Positions 24,180-36,550 of a stretch of DNA of 64,000 nucleotides are shown piece after piece; the stretch's first letter is position 1; each line of letters begins with the position of its first letter. Made by a program: the position numbers and the translations under genes. Source of the stretch: Ashinkailepas kermadecensis (Eukaryota > Arthropoda > Thecostraca > Neolepadidae); assembly GCA_034440615.1 (NCBI GenBank), contig JAOTOM010003185.1:62001-126000 (forward strand). Direction: 5' to 3'. The notes under the pieces are model-generated. The model was not told the origin of the DNA. It was given only the letters and a program-made list of their open reading frames with translations, and did not search any database.

Positions 24180-24562
24180 AGCGAGAGAGTGAGAAATAGA
24201 GATAGATATAGAGATAGAGATAGAGATAGAGATAGAGCTAGAGCTAGAGCTAGAGCTAGAGAGATATAGAGATAGAGAGATAGAGAGATAGAGGAATAGA
24301 GGGATAGAGAGGTAGAGAAATAGAGAGATAGAGAGATAAAGAGATAGAGAGATAGAGAGATAGAGAGATAGAGATATAGAGATATAGAGAGATAGAGAGA
24401 TAGGGAGATAGATAGATAGAGAGATAGAGAGATAGAGAGATAGAGAGATAGAAAGATAGAGAGATAGAGAGAGAGAGAGAGAAAAGAAGAAAAAAAGAGA
24501 AAAAAGGTGAGTGAGTGAGTGAGTGAGTGAGTGAGTGAGGGAGTGGGTGAGTGAGTGAGAAT
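24180..24562. repeat. (GATA/GAGATA)n and (GTGA)n compound microsatellite
   Basis: GAGATA and GAGCTA units run from about 24180 to 24480, followed by a GA/GAAA stretch and then (GTGA)n at about 24508-24560. Two long minus-strand frames of Ser-Leu repeats (187 and 150 codons) are translations of this tract. Confidence 0.95.
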
Positions 24563-25808
24563 CTGATTTATGTTTACTGCCGAACGTATTAAGCACATTC
24601 TGATTGGAAAAGCGGGAAGAAAGCAGCTGTCACATGCTTCAAAGACAATAATGTTTTTTTTTCTCTTTCAGTTTTATGTTTATTCTAGGACCACTGTGAT
24701 GCAGTTGACCACAACAATATTATGTGCTGCATTGCACAGTGACAAAGGTTGATGCAGCAGTGTATATGGCACCTTGTGACCTGCAAAGGTTAGCCAGCAG
24801 GCGCCTACAAGGGGGCACATGGGTACTCTGGCCTGATGGGTACGGGTATGAGCCGGGCTGGGCTTAGCAAATTTTGCCCGTTTCGAACTCTTCCCGGGAA
24901 CCTTGTCGAATTGACCTCGGGGCCATGTCGTGACCTTGGCAGCAGCCTGTCGGACGCCGCTGAGATCACGAACCGGGCCTGGCTGCAACATTGCTGCAAC
25001 AGTGCTTCAACCGTGCTGCAACAGTGCTGATACGCGACCAGCGATGGCGTTTTGCGCAAATGGAACCGGGATAGGACGTTCGATGGAGCACAAGGACACC
25101 GTTGGGAAAAGCGATAGCAGGTGGCTGCTAGCTACGGTACGCTGTGAAAGTGGCGTCAACAGCCGAATATGTCGCGTCCGTCTATGCACTTAGCGCCACC
25201 TTCCCGGTGCAGGAGGAGGGCTTGCGACATCTGTTTCCAAATGGAGGGTTCTAGCGACATGGTACACCCATACCCATTGTGAATACATTTTGTGTTTTAA
25301 GTGATTGCGTCTCACAATTGGCACCATTTCTTTATTTATTTATTTATTTCACGATACATGCCCTCCACGTATAGTGGCTGTTATGACCATTTTTGATACT
25401 TCACGCCACTGGCTGACATTCTAGTTCAATTTGCGAGTTATTTTCCATAAAGATCGCAAATGTTTACCTTTTGCTCCAACACGTTTCTATTATATTAAGC
25501 ACTGAATTATAATTCGTGGTCAAATGTATAATCCCAGGATACTTAGCGAATGTATTGCTTAATATAATTTAGTCATTGTCCTCAGTGACTTACTCTATGT
25601 TCTATAAACTCGGTCCTAAAAACATTACCACAACACAATAATACTATAAAAACATCGAAGTATTCGAAGCTCATCTTGGATCAATAATAGTCATCCGTGA
25701 TATTTGGTAGGTAGCTTAATATTTGGTATCTCTTTCTATCTTGCTAAGTGCTAAATTAAATTATTTTTTATGCGCGTAAATAGCCCCACAGGTAGACTAG
25801 ATATAAAT
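24563..25808. other. No gene recognised
   Basis: A small imperfect GCTGCAACA(N)TGCTTCAACC-type repeat lies at about 24981-25028. Overlapping frames near 24.8-25.2 kb on both strands have no recognisable domain. Confidence 0.5.
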
Positions 25809-26024
25809 CACTGCTCAGATAGGCTGGTGTCATGGAATGCCAGCCCAATGTATTGGAGCTGTGTTGGGACTGACACCAGCAGCATCTGGCAGCATAGGCA
25901 GGATTCAGCACGCTGTCACTGCTCAGATAGGCTGGTGTCATGGAATGACAGCCCAATGTATTGGAGCTGTGTTGGGACTGACACCAGCAGCATCTGGCAG
26001 CATAGGCAGGATTCAGCACGCTGT
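25809..26024. repeat. 108-bp tandem duplication, 107 of 108 identical
   Basis: Two units start CACTGCTCAGATAGG at 25809 and 25917 and differ by one base (GCCAGCCC against GACAGCCC). Each unit contains a 10-bp inverted pair (GCTGGTGTCA and TGACACCAGC) able to form a stem. The near identity implies a recent duplication. Confidence 0.97.
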
Positions 26025-28951
26025 CGTCTGGTGGCTTCCCGAGTCAGCAAGGCTTGAACAAATAAGAAAGAAATCAGTATATTGATATTCGTCTTGGCTG
26101 TGGTAATTTTCGGCTGTCCTGGTTTAATTTTCCATGTGATGTTTTACTGGTGCAATGCGGTATATCTTTTATTCATGCCAATGCATCCTTCATTAATATG
26201 GGTTGGCCGATTCAAGAATGAAATATTTTGCATGCTGCATATTTTGTATGCTCAAACTCCAAGTTGAAATATGCTGCTTAGGACACACAGCATGATTGAA
26301 AATCGCATAATTATCTGTTATACTCAAACAATGTCCTGAAATTCGAAACTTTAAATTGAAAGTCAACGCCTAATAGAAGCTTCTTGGACCTCTTGGGGCT
26401 TCACTTGCTCAGTTGGTTTAAATCAAAGATAGCGACATCCGACCGCAATGGTGAATGCAAATGTCACCACGGTTCCTTTCAACCTTAATGTCGAGTAGAA
26501 ATGTTGAAAGAGAAAAACAAGAATAGAACGAGAAAAAAACATATGTTCCCATTTCCACTTAATCATAGATCTGTTAATGCTTATTTTAGACGTCATGGCT
26601 AGTTCTGGAGCCTGATCTTCGGATATCCTCCACTTTACAAAAAAAAAATATTTCAGTACACCGCAATCAAACAATAGGTACTCTATCTCTATATTTATAT
26701 ATGGACACTAAATGAGAGAAGTGCAATGAGTCTGGACGCTCCCGAGGATGGGGCAGGTAGGACATCCCGCTCTCTGAAGAAAGGAAGCAAGAGCAGACCT
26801 GGGTTTGCTTCCTGGATTTCTTTCCGAATCGGTCGTTATTTAAATCAAACAAAGTGTACCTATTTGAAATATTGCATCAGAAAGCTATGAAAAAACATTG
26901 CATCGATCCGAGTAGTGAACCAGTCAAATTTCGACCACAGGCCTGTCTGAGGTACGACCTGAGCTAAATTGATATTAACACTCCACATGCGCACTCCATG
27001 TGCGTAATATTAACACTCCACATGTGTAAATATACATTTTTAGTGCGCACCGCAAGTGTAACTTGATGCAGGTAGTCACATAATTAAACCCGGGCAAGTC
27101 GCAAATGTCATCCATCATTCTTGATGTTGCTGCTCTAAAATTTTGTTTGAATCTAGATATCACATAGCTATGTTGTTTCATCCATCATTTCATAAATAGT
27201 GCAGGAACCATCTTTCAAGCACTAAATAATGATATACAAGTAATTTAAATTGAACTCTGATAATAGTTCATCGCCTGTGAATTCACGACGGGCGTTAAAT
27301 ATTCAAATCATGGTGCACAAATTTGAGGACAAAATTGCAACCACAAAACGTTGTTGGTGGTCAAACGTTTCCAGAGGTCGAGTCGTTATTTTATTGTGGT
27401 GATTGCATATGCTGCATGCAAAATGTCACAAAGCGAACTGAATGTAACACGCAGCATTCCCTTCTAACCCTTCCAAAGCCCAGGAGATGCTACCTATCAG
27501 TACCCTATCGTGATCCGCCCAAGGCGTCTGACTGGTTGTAGGGATGACAGCAGAAAGACCGATCTGCTAGTGCTCCGGCAAAACAATTTGTTTTAATCGC
27601 GCAAATTTTAGCGTGACCTACAACATTAAAATTGCATGAAGTCATCGCCGGAATTAGCTAAATTGTATGGGAAGGAGCACCTTTGGACTCTCTACTACGC
27701 TCGGTTCCTCACAATACCTTAAGAATGTTATCGTCTGGATCAATATCTCAATATCGACAGTTTGTCCCGCAAGTTCTATCCCCGCGGATTACACCCGCGT
27801 TGCACGGGGCGGAATCCGTCCACACATCCTGTTTTTCGACTATATATATCATGCAAGGGCAGGAATATTGCAATGCAATATTATGGCTGTGTTGTAAGTT
27901 GATAAGCGCATCCTATGCAAGTTGTATTTTTTAATTCTGACCAGACCAGGTGACATTAAACAATTTTTTTTTAAAATTCTGACCCGGCGACCAGACTGGC
28001 CGCCTGGCGTCCAAGGTCACCAAGGTTTCGTCGGCGCGGTGACGCGGTGGCGCTGTGTGCGACTGATCACGACCTCATTTGGTCCTGAACCATTGACCAA
28101 TGGTGATCAAATTTACACTGCTACTGCGAGTTCACTACAACCGTAATCTCCCTTCCAAATTGCGTTCTTCTAGCTTTAGTAGTTTGCGAGCTCTTGTGTG
28201 TGTGGGGGGGGGCGAATCCCCTGCTCTTTCGATGCGCGTTATGTGAGAGACCCTCCGGTGCGCGTGTTAATGGGGGATGTCTGATCGAAACATAGTCTTT
28301 TTAGACAACACCTTCATCTGCCTCATGCTCCACCCCTAACCATTGCAGTTCAGGAAAGTCTGATTATGAACGCCTAAGATGTGCAGAGAGCCTGGGCTGG
28401 CTGAAATCATGCCACGTGTTTGGCGACACACCATAACTTTGCAGAACTCTTCATTCTTTGACTTTCAAGCAGATGAGCTTCAGTCATTGAACCAACGCTT
28501 CTCCAATAACCAAACCCAATCAAGCTACGTAAGAAGTGCCTGGCAAGACAACTAATGATTTGTACCCGTTTAGCTTAGACGGGCCGGGAATGGAGCGTTT
28601 TCATACATACACCTTAATTCATTTGTTGATCATTCCTGAATTGTTGGGTCTATTTAGGATTTTTAGATGTCATGACTTCCCTTGCTTGTTCTTTAGGAGC
28701 AATTAACCAAGAGTTTTCAAACTATACTGCCATATAGCGAAGACTTTACGTACACATAGCTGCCACATTGAAATTAGGTTAGATCGGGATAATGTAGCGT
28801 AAATTGAATAAGTAGACGTCAGTTTTTTTACAGCATGAAATCTCTCCAGCTGAACCTCACGAGGTATCACACCATGCCCTTGCTGATTATTAGTTTGTGG
28901 TGTGAAAACTCGGCGGCTGACCTTCACCGCGCGCGGTCGATTCCGGCTGCG
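26025..28951. other. No gene recognised
   Basis: A short duplication of TATTAACACTCCACATG occurs near 26975 and 27007. A G-run lies at 28205. Nothing else is supported in these 2.9 kb. Confidence 0.5.
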
Positions 28952-29400
28952 GTGATGTCAGCCGAGTGAGCCGGGTACCAGAGGGTGTGACAGGTCGGGC
29001 GCTCACTCAAGTGATCATGGCAAGCGACTATACGTCCGGCTCCGGTGATGTCAGCTGAGTGAGCCGGGTACCAGAGGGTGTGACAGGTCGGGTACCAGAG
29101 GGTGTGACAGGTCGGGTACCAGAGGGTGTGACAGGTCGGGCGCTCACTCCAGTGATCATGGCAAGCGACTATACGTCCGGCTGCGGTGATGTCAGCCGAG
29201 TGAGCCGGGTACCAGAGGGTGTGACAGGTCGGGTACCAGAGGGTGTGACAGGTCGGGTACCGAGGGTGTGACAGGTCGGGCGCTCACTCCAGTGATCATG
29301 GCAAGCGACTATACGTCCGGCTGCGGTGATGTCAGCGAGTGAGCCGGGTACCAGAGGGTGTGACAGGTCGGGCGCTCACTCCAGTGATCATGGCAAGCGA
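28952..29400. repeat. Compound tandem repeat: 93-bp units with an inner 24-bp repeat
   Basis: Units start GTGATGTCAG at 28952, 29045, 29186 and 29326. The first is 93 bp and holds one GGGTACCAGAGGGTGTGACA word. The next two are 141 and 140 bp and hold three copies of it. The fourth, partial, holds one. Length variation is thus explained by gain or loss of two 24-bp sub-repeats. Confidence 0.95.
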
Positions 29401-31074
29401 GGCAGTGTCCGATATTGGCGGTAATTTCGGTGATGCGGTATGAGAGTGGTCGGGTTTCCGGGGATGGAAGTGTGAGTGAGAGCAGCAAAAAGAGAAACGG
29501 CGGAGGCGCGTTCCACGACAGATCGCCATGGGGCACCTCATCTCTCAGCTGTTGTATGTAAATACGTCTATGGGGACATCTAATGCTCCTAGTTGAGCTG
29601 TGCAGCTATCAGCTCGATCAGATTAACGGTCACAGAGTTATATTTTAGCCTCCGACATTGTCGTGCAATCACGGTACATTGCTATGTTTAGCGGCTTATA
29701 TTTCCAGGGAAATAAGTTAACTAGTCGAAAGGTATACCTTTCCAAGTTGGCATTGATATGAAGAATATTTTGGCTGGCTTTGATTTTTTATGTTTTCGAA
29801 TTCTGACCCCACCCCGTTATTTCGTGGCCATATGTCACATGACCTGACCTTGACATGATGGCATTTGAAATCTTGTCTCTTTACTTCTGAATTACCTTCG
29901 GTAAGTTGTCTTCGAATGCGAACTTTTTTAGAACTAAGTACTCTCCATCAAAGCATTATTTTTGCCCTTTGTTGTGCCCGTTTCCTGGATTTGGCCGCCA
30001 AAGCACGGTGTATGGATTTCACATTTCGAACTTAGTAAGCAAAATAAAAAACAACATGTGACAGGGCATCATGAGGCTTCTCTAGCATCGTTAAATCTCT
30101 AGCCGCACAAGCATAATTTGAAAACTCCATACTCTTTTTGCAAAACAGATATATGACGACTCTATAGGAGAAACTGCACGCACCACGCAACACTGACACG
30201 TGGATTGCTGCTGGTTAGCAACTAATATGTACATGCATGTTACATAGCATCCAACATAACTACATGGTTAACCAATTCAATATCCTACATCTTGTACACT
30301 CGCACATCGCGCTCTGTGGCTTCCATGCGCCATTAAACTACAATAACTACAAAGCTCTGTCGTGCCCGATACTTCACACACTGGCATGGTACGCAGACCG
30401 ACAGAAGCAAAATCGTGCAAATCGTTGGTCCGTTGCACAGTCAACGACAGCGAGCAGCGTTCCTGGAATATCTCAGTGACCTCCAACACTTTCTCGTTGC
30501 TAACAAAGATAAAATGCATGACTGCAATACGCTTCTGGGCAAGAAATTCGAACATCGCCTATGCCGTTGAAATTTCATTGGGGTATGGACGGGTGAGACT
30601 TCCTTTAACCATGCCTCGCTTGACCGATCCCCAATGCTGTCACAGCATTCTTCCCATGCAATGTCCCGAAGTGCAATGTTCTTCCCGATGCAATGCAATG
30701 CAATGTCCATTACAGTTCAAGTCGAATTCATGGTGGTGAAAGCAAATGTTCGTGAAGTTAAATCGGTTATTATTGAGCCGCCGCACATCCGTCCAATAGA
30801 TTGTGATCTCACATAATTATAACTTTTAAAAATCAACAATAACTAGCCACGCCCGAAATCAGCCGGCGATCACGACACGAGAAGCACACAAATACTACGG
30901 GGCATCTTCGGTCTCTCGACCCACGTATTCTGTGGCTTCCGGCTTACCACGGCTTTAAGCGAGTTTTATTTTAGCGTCACCTTATCATCGACAAGAAAGC
31001 CAAGCAGCACGTCTGACTATCCTTTTGAAGAAACACTGTTCCGTGTTACCCTTAGAAGAAGCAATGTTCCCTGT
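29401..31074. other. No gene recognised
   Basis: Open frames at 30.28-30.74 kb on both strands overlap each other and have no motif. A small GATGCAATGCAATGCAATG run lies near 30688. Confidence 0.5.
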
Positions 31075-31082
31075 GATGGACT

Positions 31083-31379
31083 CACTGGCGGATCCAGGGG
31101 GGGGGCATTCCGGCCATGGCCCCCCCAAGCGCTTCAAAGGGGGGGCCATAGTGTCTTTTGGCCCCCCAAACCAACAAAAGTAAACTGAATTAAAATGCAG
31201 TAACCTTTGCTGAGGTGAAAAAATAGCGTTCCGGGTGAAATAATCTCCAATTTTAAAGGTATTTTGTTATAATTGTTTGGTCAGCCTCCCCTCCCCCTCC
31301 CCCCGGGAGGGGGAGGGGAGGCTGACGCCGTAAACCGAAAGTTTCCCCCCCACAAACCAGTGGGCTAGATCCGCCAGTG
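31083..31379. mobile_element. hAT-type MITE, 297 bp, with perfect 8-bp target-site duplication
   Basis: The ends are exact inverted repeats CACTGGCGGATC (31083-31094) and GATCCGCCAGTG (31368-31379). The 8-bp string GATGGACT flanks the element on both sides (31075-31082 and 31380-31387). Eight-base duplications with short ends of this kind are typical of hAT-superfamily elements. There is no coding capacity. The interior has C and G homopolymer runs and a perfect 47-nt palindrome. Related ends (GGATCC-type) occur at 55530, 63467 and probably 43297. Confidence 0.85.
31280..31326. repeat. 47-nt perfect palindrome
   Basis: Two 22-nt arms, beginning GTCAGCCTCCCC and ending GGGGAGGCTGAC, are exact reverse complements around a three-base CCC centre. 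It lies inside the hAT-type MITE. Confidence 0.97.
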
Positions 31380-31387
31380 GATGGACT

Positions 31388-32134
31388 TCATGGGTTAGCC
31401 ACGATGCAATACTTAATATGTATTTGTACAGCTTGCTACTTTTTACCGCTTACCATCTTACACACACACACATGCCCCACTTTTATATCCCCTTGGCCAG
31501 ATCGGGTGACAGCACCCTGACTTGGAGAAATTGACTGGCATCTCTACTGGAAGAGCCTTTTGATACCCTTTCACATTGATGTGAAACGAATTGTGGAATG
31601 TAATATCAACTATTATATTCTAAATATCCACTAAATATTCCTGATCTACATACGACAGCCGATGAACTACAAGTAGTCAATCGACTACAAAAGCACAATA
31701 TAATCGTTGCGAAGTTTGAATGGAAAAAGACCAGGGATGAAATCTCCAAGTGCCGTTTTCAGTTGGTGGGGCGGCGATTTGAGCGTCATCGTCCCGCTGG
31801 TGACCTTGACGGCGGTCAGTGTTAGCTGACAACGTCATTTATTAACGAATCACTTATCCCGGCCCGACAGACAGCTGATCTACAATGCCCTGGTCAGTAC
31901 GCAGAGGGCAGGGAACATCCATACATCCGGCGTACAGCGTTCGTGAGATGTCGCTTGTTCACCGAGAAAAAGAGAGGCGGTGCGAATGTCGGCGTCGACG
32001 GCACCGATGATCTGCAGCGGCTGACCGGCGGTGGACCGGGCTCGTGGATGGTCCGGGCTGGGCAGTCTCGTGCTGGTGCTGGGGCAGGCGGTGACCGAGA
32101 AGAGCCGCGGTCCTACACACTGGCCGGACGCCGC
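31388..32134. other. No gene recognised
   Basis: Nothing beyond a short CACA run near 31460 and the tail of long minus-strand frames entering from the neighbouring array is visible. Confidence 0.5.
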
Positions 32135-33325
32135 CCCCGGGTGGCGGTGACAGCGCACCTGATCTGGTCGGGTGCCGCTCCCCCCCCCCCCACCAGTGGC
32201 GGTGACGGTACACCTGATCTGGTCGGGTACCCCCCCCCCCGCCCAGTGGCGGTGACAGTACACCTGATCTGGTCGGGTGCCGCCGCTCCCTCCCCCCCAC
32301 CAGTGGCGGTGACGGTACACCTGATCTGGTCGGGTACCCCCCCCCCCCAGTGGCGGTGACGGTACACCTGATCTGGTCGGGTACCGCCCCCCCGCCCAGT
32401 GGCGGTGACAGCGCACCTGATCTGGTCGGGTGCCGCTCCCCCCCCCCCCAGTGGCGGTGACGGTACACCTGATCTGGTCGGGTACCGCCCCCCGCCCAGT
32501 GGCGGTGACAGTGTACCTGATCTGGTCGGGTGCCCGCCCCCTCCAGTGGGGTGAGGTCACCTGATCTGGTCGGGTGCCGCCGCTCCCCCCCCCCCCCCCA
32601 GTGGCGGTGACGGTACACCTGATCTGGTCGGGTACCGCCCCCCCGCCGCCCAGTGGCGGTGACAGTGTGCCTGATCTGGTCGGGTGCCGCCGCCCCCCCG
32701 CAGTGGCGGTGACAGTGTACCTGATCTGGTCGGGTGCCGCCCCCCCTCTCCGCCCAGTGGCGGTGACAGTGTGCCTGATCTGGTCGGGTGCCGCCGCCCC
32801 CCCCGCAGTGGCGGTAACAGTGTACCTGATCTGGTCGGGTACGCCCCCCTCTCCGCCCAGTGACGGTGACAGTGTACCTGATCTGGTCGGGTGCCGCCGC
32901 CCCCCCCGCAGTGGCGGTAACAGTGTACCTGATCTGGTCGGGTACCGCCCCCCCCTCCGCCCAGTGGCGGTAACAGTGTACCTGATCTGGTCGGGTGCCG
33001 CCGCCCCCCCGCAGTGGCGGTAACAGTGTACCTGATCTGGTCGGGTACCGCCCCCCCCCGCCGCAGTGGACGGTAACAGTGTACCTGATCTGGTCGGGTG
33101 CCGCCGCTCCCCTCCCGCAGTGGCGGTAACAGTGTACCTGATCTGGTCGGGCGCCGCCCCCCCCCCCTCTCCGCCCAGTGACGGTGACAGTGTGCCTGAT
33201 CTGGTCGGGTGCCGCCGCCCCCCCCCCGCAGTGGCGGTGACAATGTACCTGATCTGGTCGGGCGCCGCCCCCTCCGCCCAGTGACGGTGACAGTGTACCT
33301 GATCTGCCCGGGCACCGCCGCCCCG
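32135..33325. repeat. GC-rich minisatellite, roughly 50-60 bp unit, more than 20 copies
   Basis: Each unit has GTGGCGGTGACAGT, then CACCTGATCTGGTCGGGT, then a C-rich run of variable length. The invariant word CTGATCTGGTCGG recurs every 50-60 bp. Length changes in the C-run shift frames, yet no frequent stops arise, so the minus strand shows frames of 617, 267 and 226 codons with Thr-Arg-Pro-Asp-Gln-Val periodicity. These are repeat translations. Confidence 0.97.
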
Positions 33326-33760
33326 GACTGGCGGTGACGTCGACTGGTGGGGTCATCCATGGCCCCCGCTTCCTCGCTCGGGCGACCGCAGCGGGCGTAA
33401 CAGGGAGCTCGGCGACGACGCCTCGGTGCCTGTCAGCGGACGCGCCTCGGTCCGTCCGGCTCGGCGGCGGTGTTGGCGGCACGGACTGCGAAGTCGGGGA
33501 AGCCGCTGCCGGCGAGGGACCTGGTGTCGACGGCGGAGCTGACGCCCGTGGCGGTGGTGACCTCGGTCGCGAGCGGGACGGCAGCGGCGGCCACGGCGGC
33601 GGCAGGGGTGGCGGTGCCGCGGCCGCCAGAGCCGGGCGTGTCACCGCGGGTGTTGCGCCTCGCAGTGGTGGAGAATCTCCGACTTGAGCTTCATGTGGCC
33701 GCGGTGGCCGCTTGTGCCGACGCACTGAGATCACCTGCTCTTCGTCGGAGCTTCTAACGG
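33326..33760. other. GC-rich non-repetitive block
   Basis: This block is very GC- and CpG-rich and lies between the minisatellite and AT-rich DNA. Several frames are open on both strands simply because stops are rare at this composition. None shows a recognisable domain. It could be a CpG-rich unit of an element or a host exon. Confidence 0.4.
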
Positions 33761-34230
33761 CAATTAGTGCATCATAATAGAAACTGCAACCAACTGCGGT
33801 TTTGGTGAACAACTTATTCCAGTATTTTGAGATTCATTTAGAAATTTGCCGGCACCAGGCCAAGACGCCGAATCTGACTATGGCGTAGAAGGAAGTATAT
33901 TTCCATGTTACATATTTGAAGTTCATGACACTACCTTATTTGTCCAGGCTACCTGGTCTCAATTCATTTGTTGCATCACAGTCTTGCTGGGCCGACCCCC
34001 ACTTGATTGCTGGATAGAAGAGTACACTCGAGAATATGATTCCACATACCATTGTGTAGCAAGTAAGTAGGCAAAACATAATCCAAGAAATATAGATGTG
34101 TGCATATGAGATAATGTAGATGTAGATGTAGATATAAAATCTAGACGCGTCAGTACTTATTTCGTGACGTCAGAGTGGGCTGCTGTCATAGCATTAGTCT
34201 CTCAAATGGCTGAGCACGTCAGTTCGGACC
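33761..34230. other. No gene recognised
   Basis: A 74-codon plus-strand frame (33846-34070) has no motif. A small GTAGAT run lies near 34118-34136. Confidence 0.5.
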
Positions 34231-34705
34231 AGCCGCTTCATTGCGACTAAGTCGCACTATCTGAGGAGGATGTATTCTATCAGTCCGGGCCATCCTCTCC
34301 AGTGAGACTAAGTCACACCATCTGAGGAGGATATGTTTCATCAGTCCGGGCCAGCCGCTTCATTGGGACTAAACCACACCGTCTGAGGAGGATGTATTCC
34401 ATCAGTCAGGGCCATCCTCTCCAGTAAGACCAAGTCACACCATCTGAGGAGGATATGTTTCATCAGTCCGGGCCAGCCGCTTCATTGGGACTAAACCACA
34501 CCATCTGAGGAGGATATATTCCATCAGTCCGGGCCATCCTCTCCAGTGAGACCAAGTCACACCATCTGAGGAGGATATGTTTCATCAGTCCGGGCCAGCC
34601 GCTTCATTGGGACTAAGTCACACCATCTCAGGGGGATATATTCATCACTCCAGACCATCCGCTTCATTGGGACTAAGTCACACCATCTGAGGAAGATATA
34701 TTCTA
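34231..34705. repeat. 122-bp dimeric tandem repeat, about 4 copies
   Basis: Two related half-units of about 60 bp alternate: one with AGCCGCTTCATTGGGACTAA, the other with CATCCTCTCCAGTGAGAC. Both end CACACCATCTGAGGAGGATA. Type-A halves start at 34231, 34353, 34475 and 34597, exactly 122 bp apart. The last half-unit (about 34655) is a hybrid with CATCCGCTTCATTGG. Confidence 0.95.
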
Positions 34706-34951
34706 TCAAATAAGTTTAAAGTAAAGTAAAGTAAAATTAATGGATTGTCATATTTTGTTCTGGCGTGCTTACGAGTGGGGCCGTTGGCTGAGTTGGTCCT
34801 CCTTTAGCTGGCAGGAAAACAATAAGTGCAACTAGCCCAAGGTTCACAATATTTTCAAGAAACAGGAGGCTGAAAAACATGCAAAAATGCACGTCGTGCG
34901 CTTTCTCACTGGGGCTACATGATATTTGCTAATCATCGTCTTTGACGGATA

Positions 34952-35165
<214 letters not shown>

Positions 35166-35256
35166 AAAAACATCGGCCATGGCGAGAATATATAAGTGAT
35201 CACATTCCAGGGTTTTCTCATTACAAGTCATACACATGACAATGGCATTATTCAGA

Positions 35257-35424
35257 TAAAACACGCCATCAATTCCCGACTTGATTTGAAGGGAGCGCTT
35301 GGCAAGATAGACGACGCAATTAACTATTTGTCACCACTAGTGGCCGAGCTCAGCATGTCGCCGGCGCTTGTGAATGCATACCACCTCGACTACATTGTGA
35401 TCCGCGCTGCCCTTAAGCCTACGT
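35257..35424 (+). CDS. Candidate terminal exon, unknown protein
   Basis: An open stretch of about 55 codons follows a plausible acceptor (GCATTATTCAG, ending at 35256) and ends in TAA. It contains the protein-like segments GALGKIDDAINYLSPLVAEL and NAYHLDYIVIRAALKPT. Third codon positions are clearly more GC-rich than the flanks, and residues alternate in a helix-like pattern. I do not recognise the family. No partner exon was found upstream, where the (CA)n tract lies, and no clear AATAAA follows closely. It might be a fragment of a host gene, a transposon exon, or chance. Starting at ATG 35196 instead would give 76 residues. Confidence 0.3.
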
Positions 35425-36546
35425 AAAATGTGAATTGCAAATTTTTGATAAACTCACCCAGGTAGGATTTCATAGTATGTCTGCCCACATGCGTGTAACG
35501 GGTTCTGGTGCGGACATCCTGGTCATTCCCATTCGATTTACTACTAGCTGGTTGGTTTCAACCACACTTTGCAATTTCTAATCAGTTCAATGAGATATAA
35601 ATGGATCGTCTGCGGGTTACAATGCTGAAATGTGCACACAGCGTCAGTTACGCTGGTGGATAGCAACTCCAACTAATTAGCAGAAAACGTTGGTTTCTTT
35701 CAGGTTGATATACGTGCCAGCGGCTTGAGTGTGCACAGGGAAGCAATACTGCTCGAATGTTGGTACATGCAGTGCTACTCGGAAGTTAGATGAAGACTGG
35801 CACTAAGCTCTGGACGGTTGCGATGCTATGCTCCACAAGCCACCACTCCCAGTATCAGCCTACTCCTGCGTTCAGACCGGCGACTGTTATGGCCTGGAGC
35901 GATTAATGCGTGTGTGGCAGGCTCACGAATGCTTCCTGGGATGACTCAGAATAATTCATGGTTCAGGAGATTACGCATGGCAGAACTTGTTTTGATGAGC
36001 ATTCCTCCGATTGTGCTTGCCGATGAACACCTCGCACGCCAATGATAGCCAAGCCAATTTTTAACCAAAAGCCGTTCTTTGCAAGCTGAGAAACGGATAA
36101 CATGGATGCGAATAGCCGAAGGCTGCATAAATCATAGCATGAAGAGGCCCGGGGCTGTGCTTCATGTAAATATGACAGTGCATGCTGTAAACGTGTCGCC
36201 GATTGGCGAGATACGCTAGTTTATGGTGATGAATACGAGCACCCAACAACTCGGGCAGCATTGCAGCTGAATAGACCACGATATAGTGGATGTTGTGAAA
36301 TTTCCTGCCAGCTGTGTGCGTTGGATATAGATCCTGTAGATGGATTTGTTTGGCTTGTGTTAGCCTCCGCTTCCGCTCGTTCGTCACGTTGAGAAGAGAA
36401 GGGTTTAGGCTAGAATCCAGCTAGTCTAGCCTGGCTGGGTCATGGTCACAATATAACAAATTTGTCGTCTGGCATAGCGGAAGATCAGCTATAAATACAG
36501 ATTGAAACATGGCTACTGCTAGATGGTGATATCCAAAGTGTGATTA
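35425..36546. other. No gene recognised
   Basis: Short frames of 60-108 codons on both strands overlap and lack motifs. No repeat was noticed before the TTAA element at 36551. Confidence 0.5.
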
Positions 36547-36550
36547 TTTA

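Noticed and set aside
24033..24598. 187- and 150-codon minus-strand frames rich in Ser and Leu
   Set aside because: They are translations of the GAGATA/GTGA microsatellite in two frames.
34776..34850. GGCTGAGTTGG word resembling a tRNA A box
   Set aside because: No matching B box at the right distance and no cloverleaf pairing.
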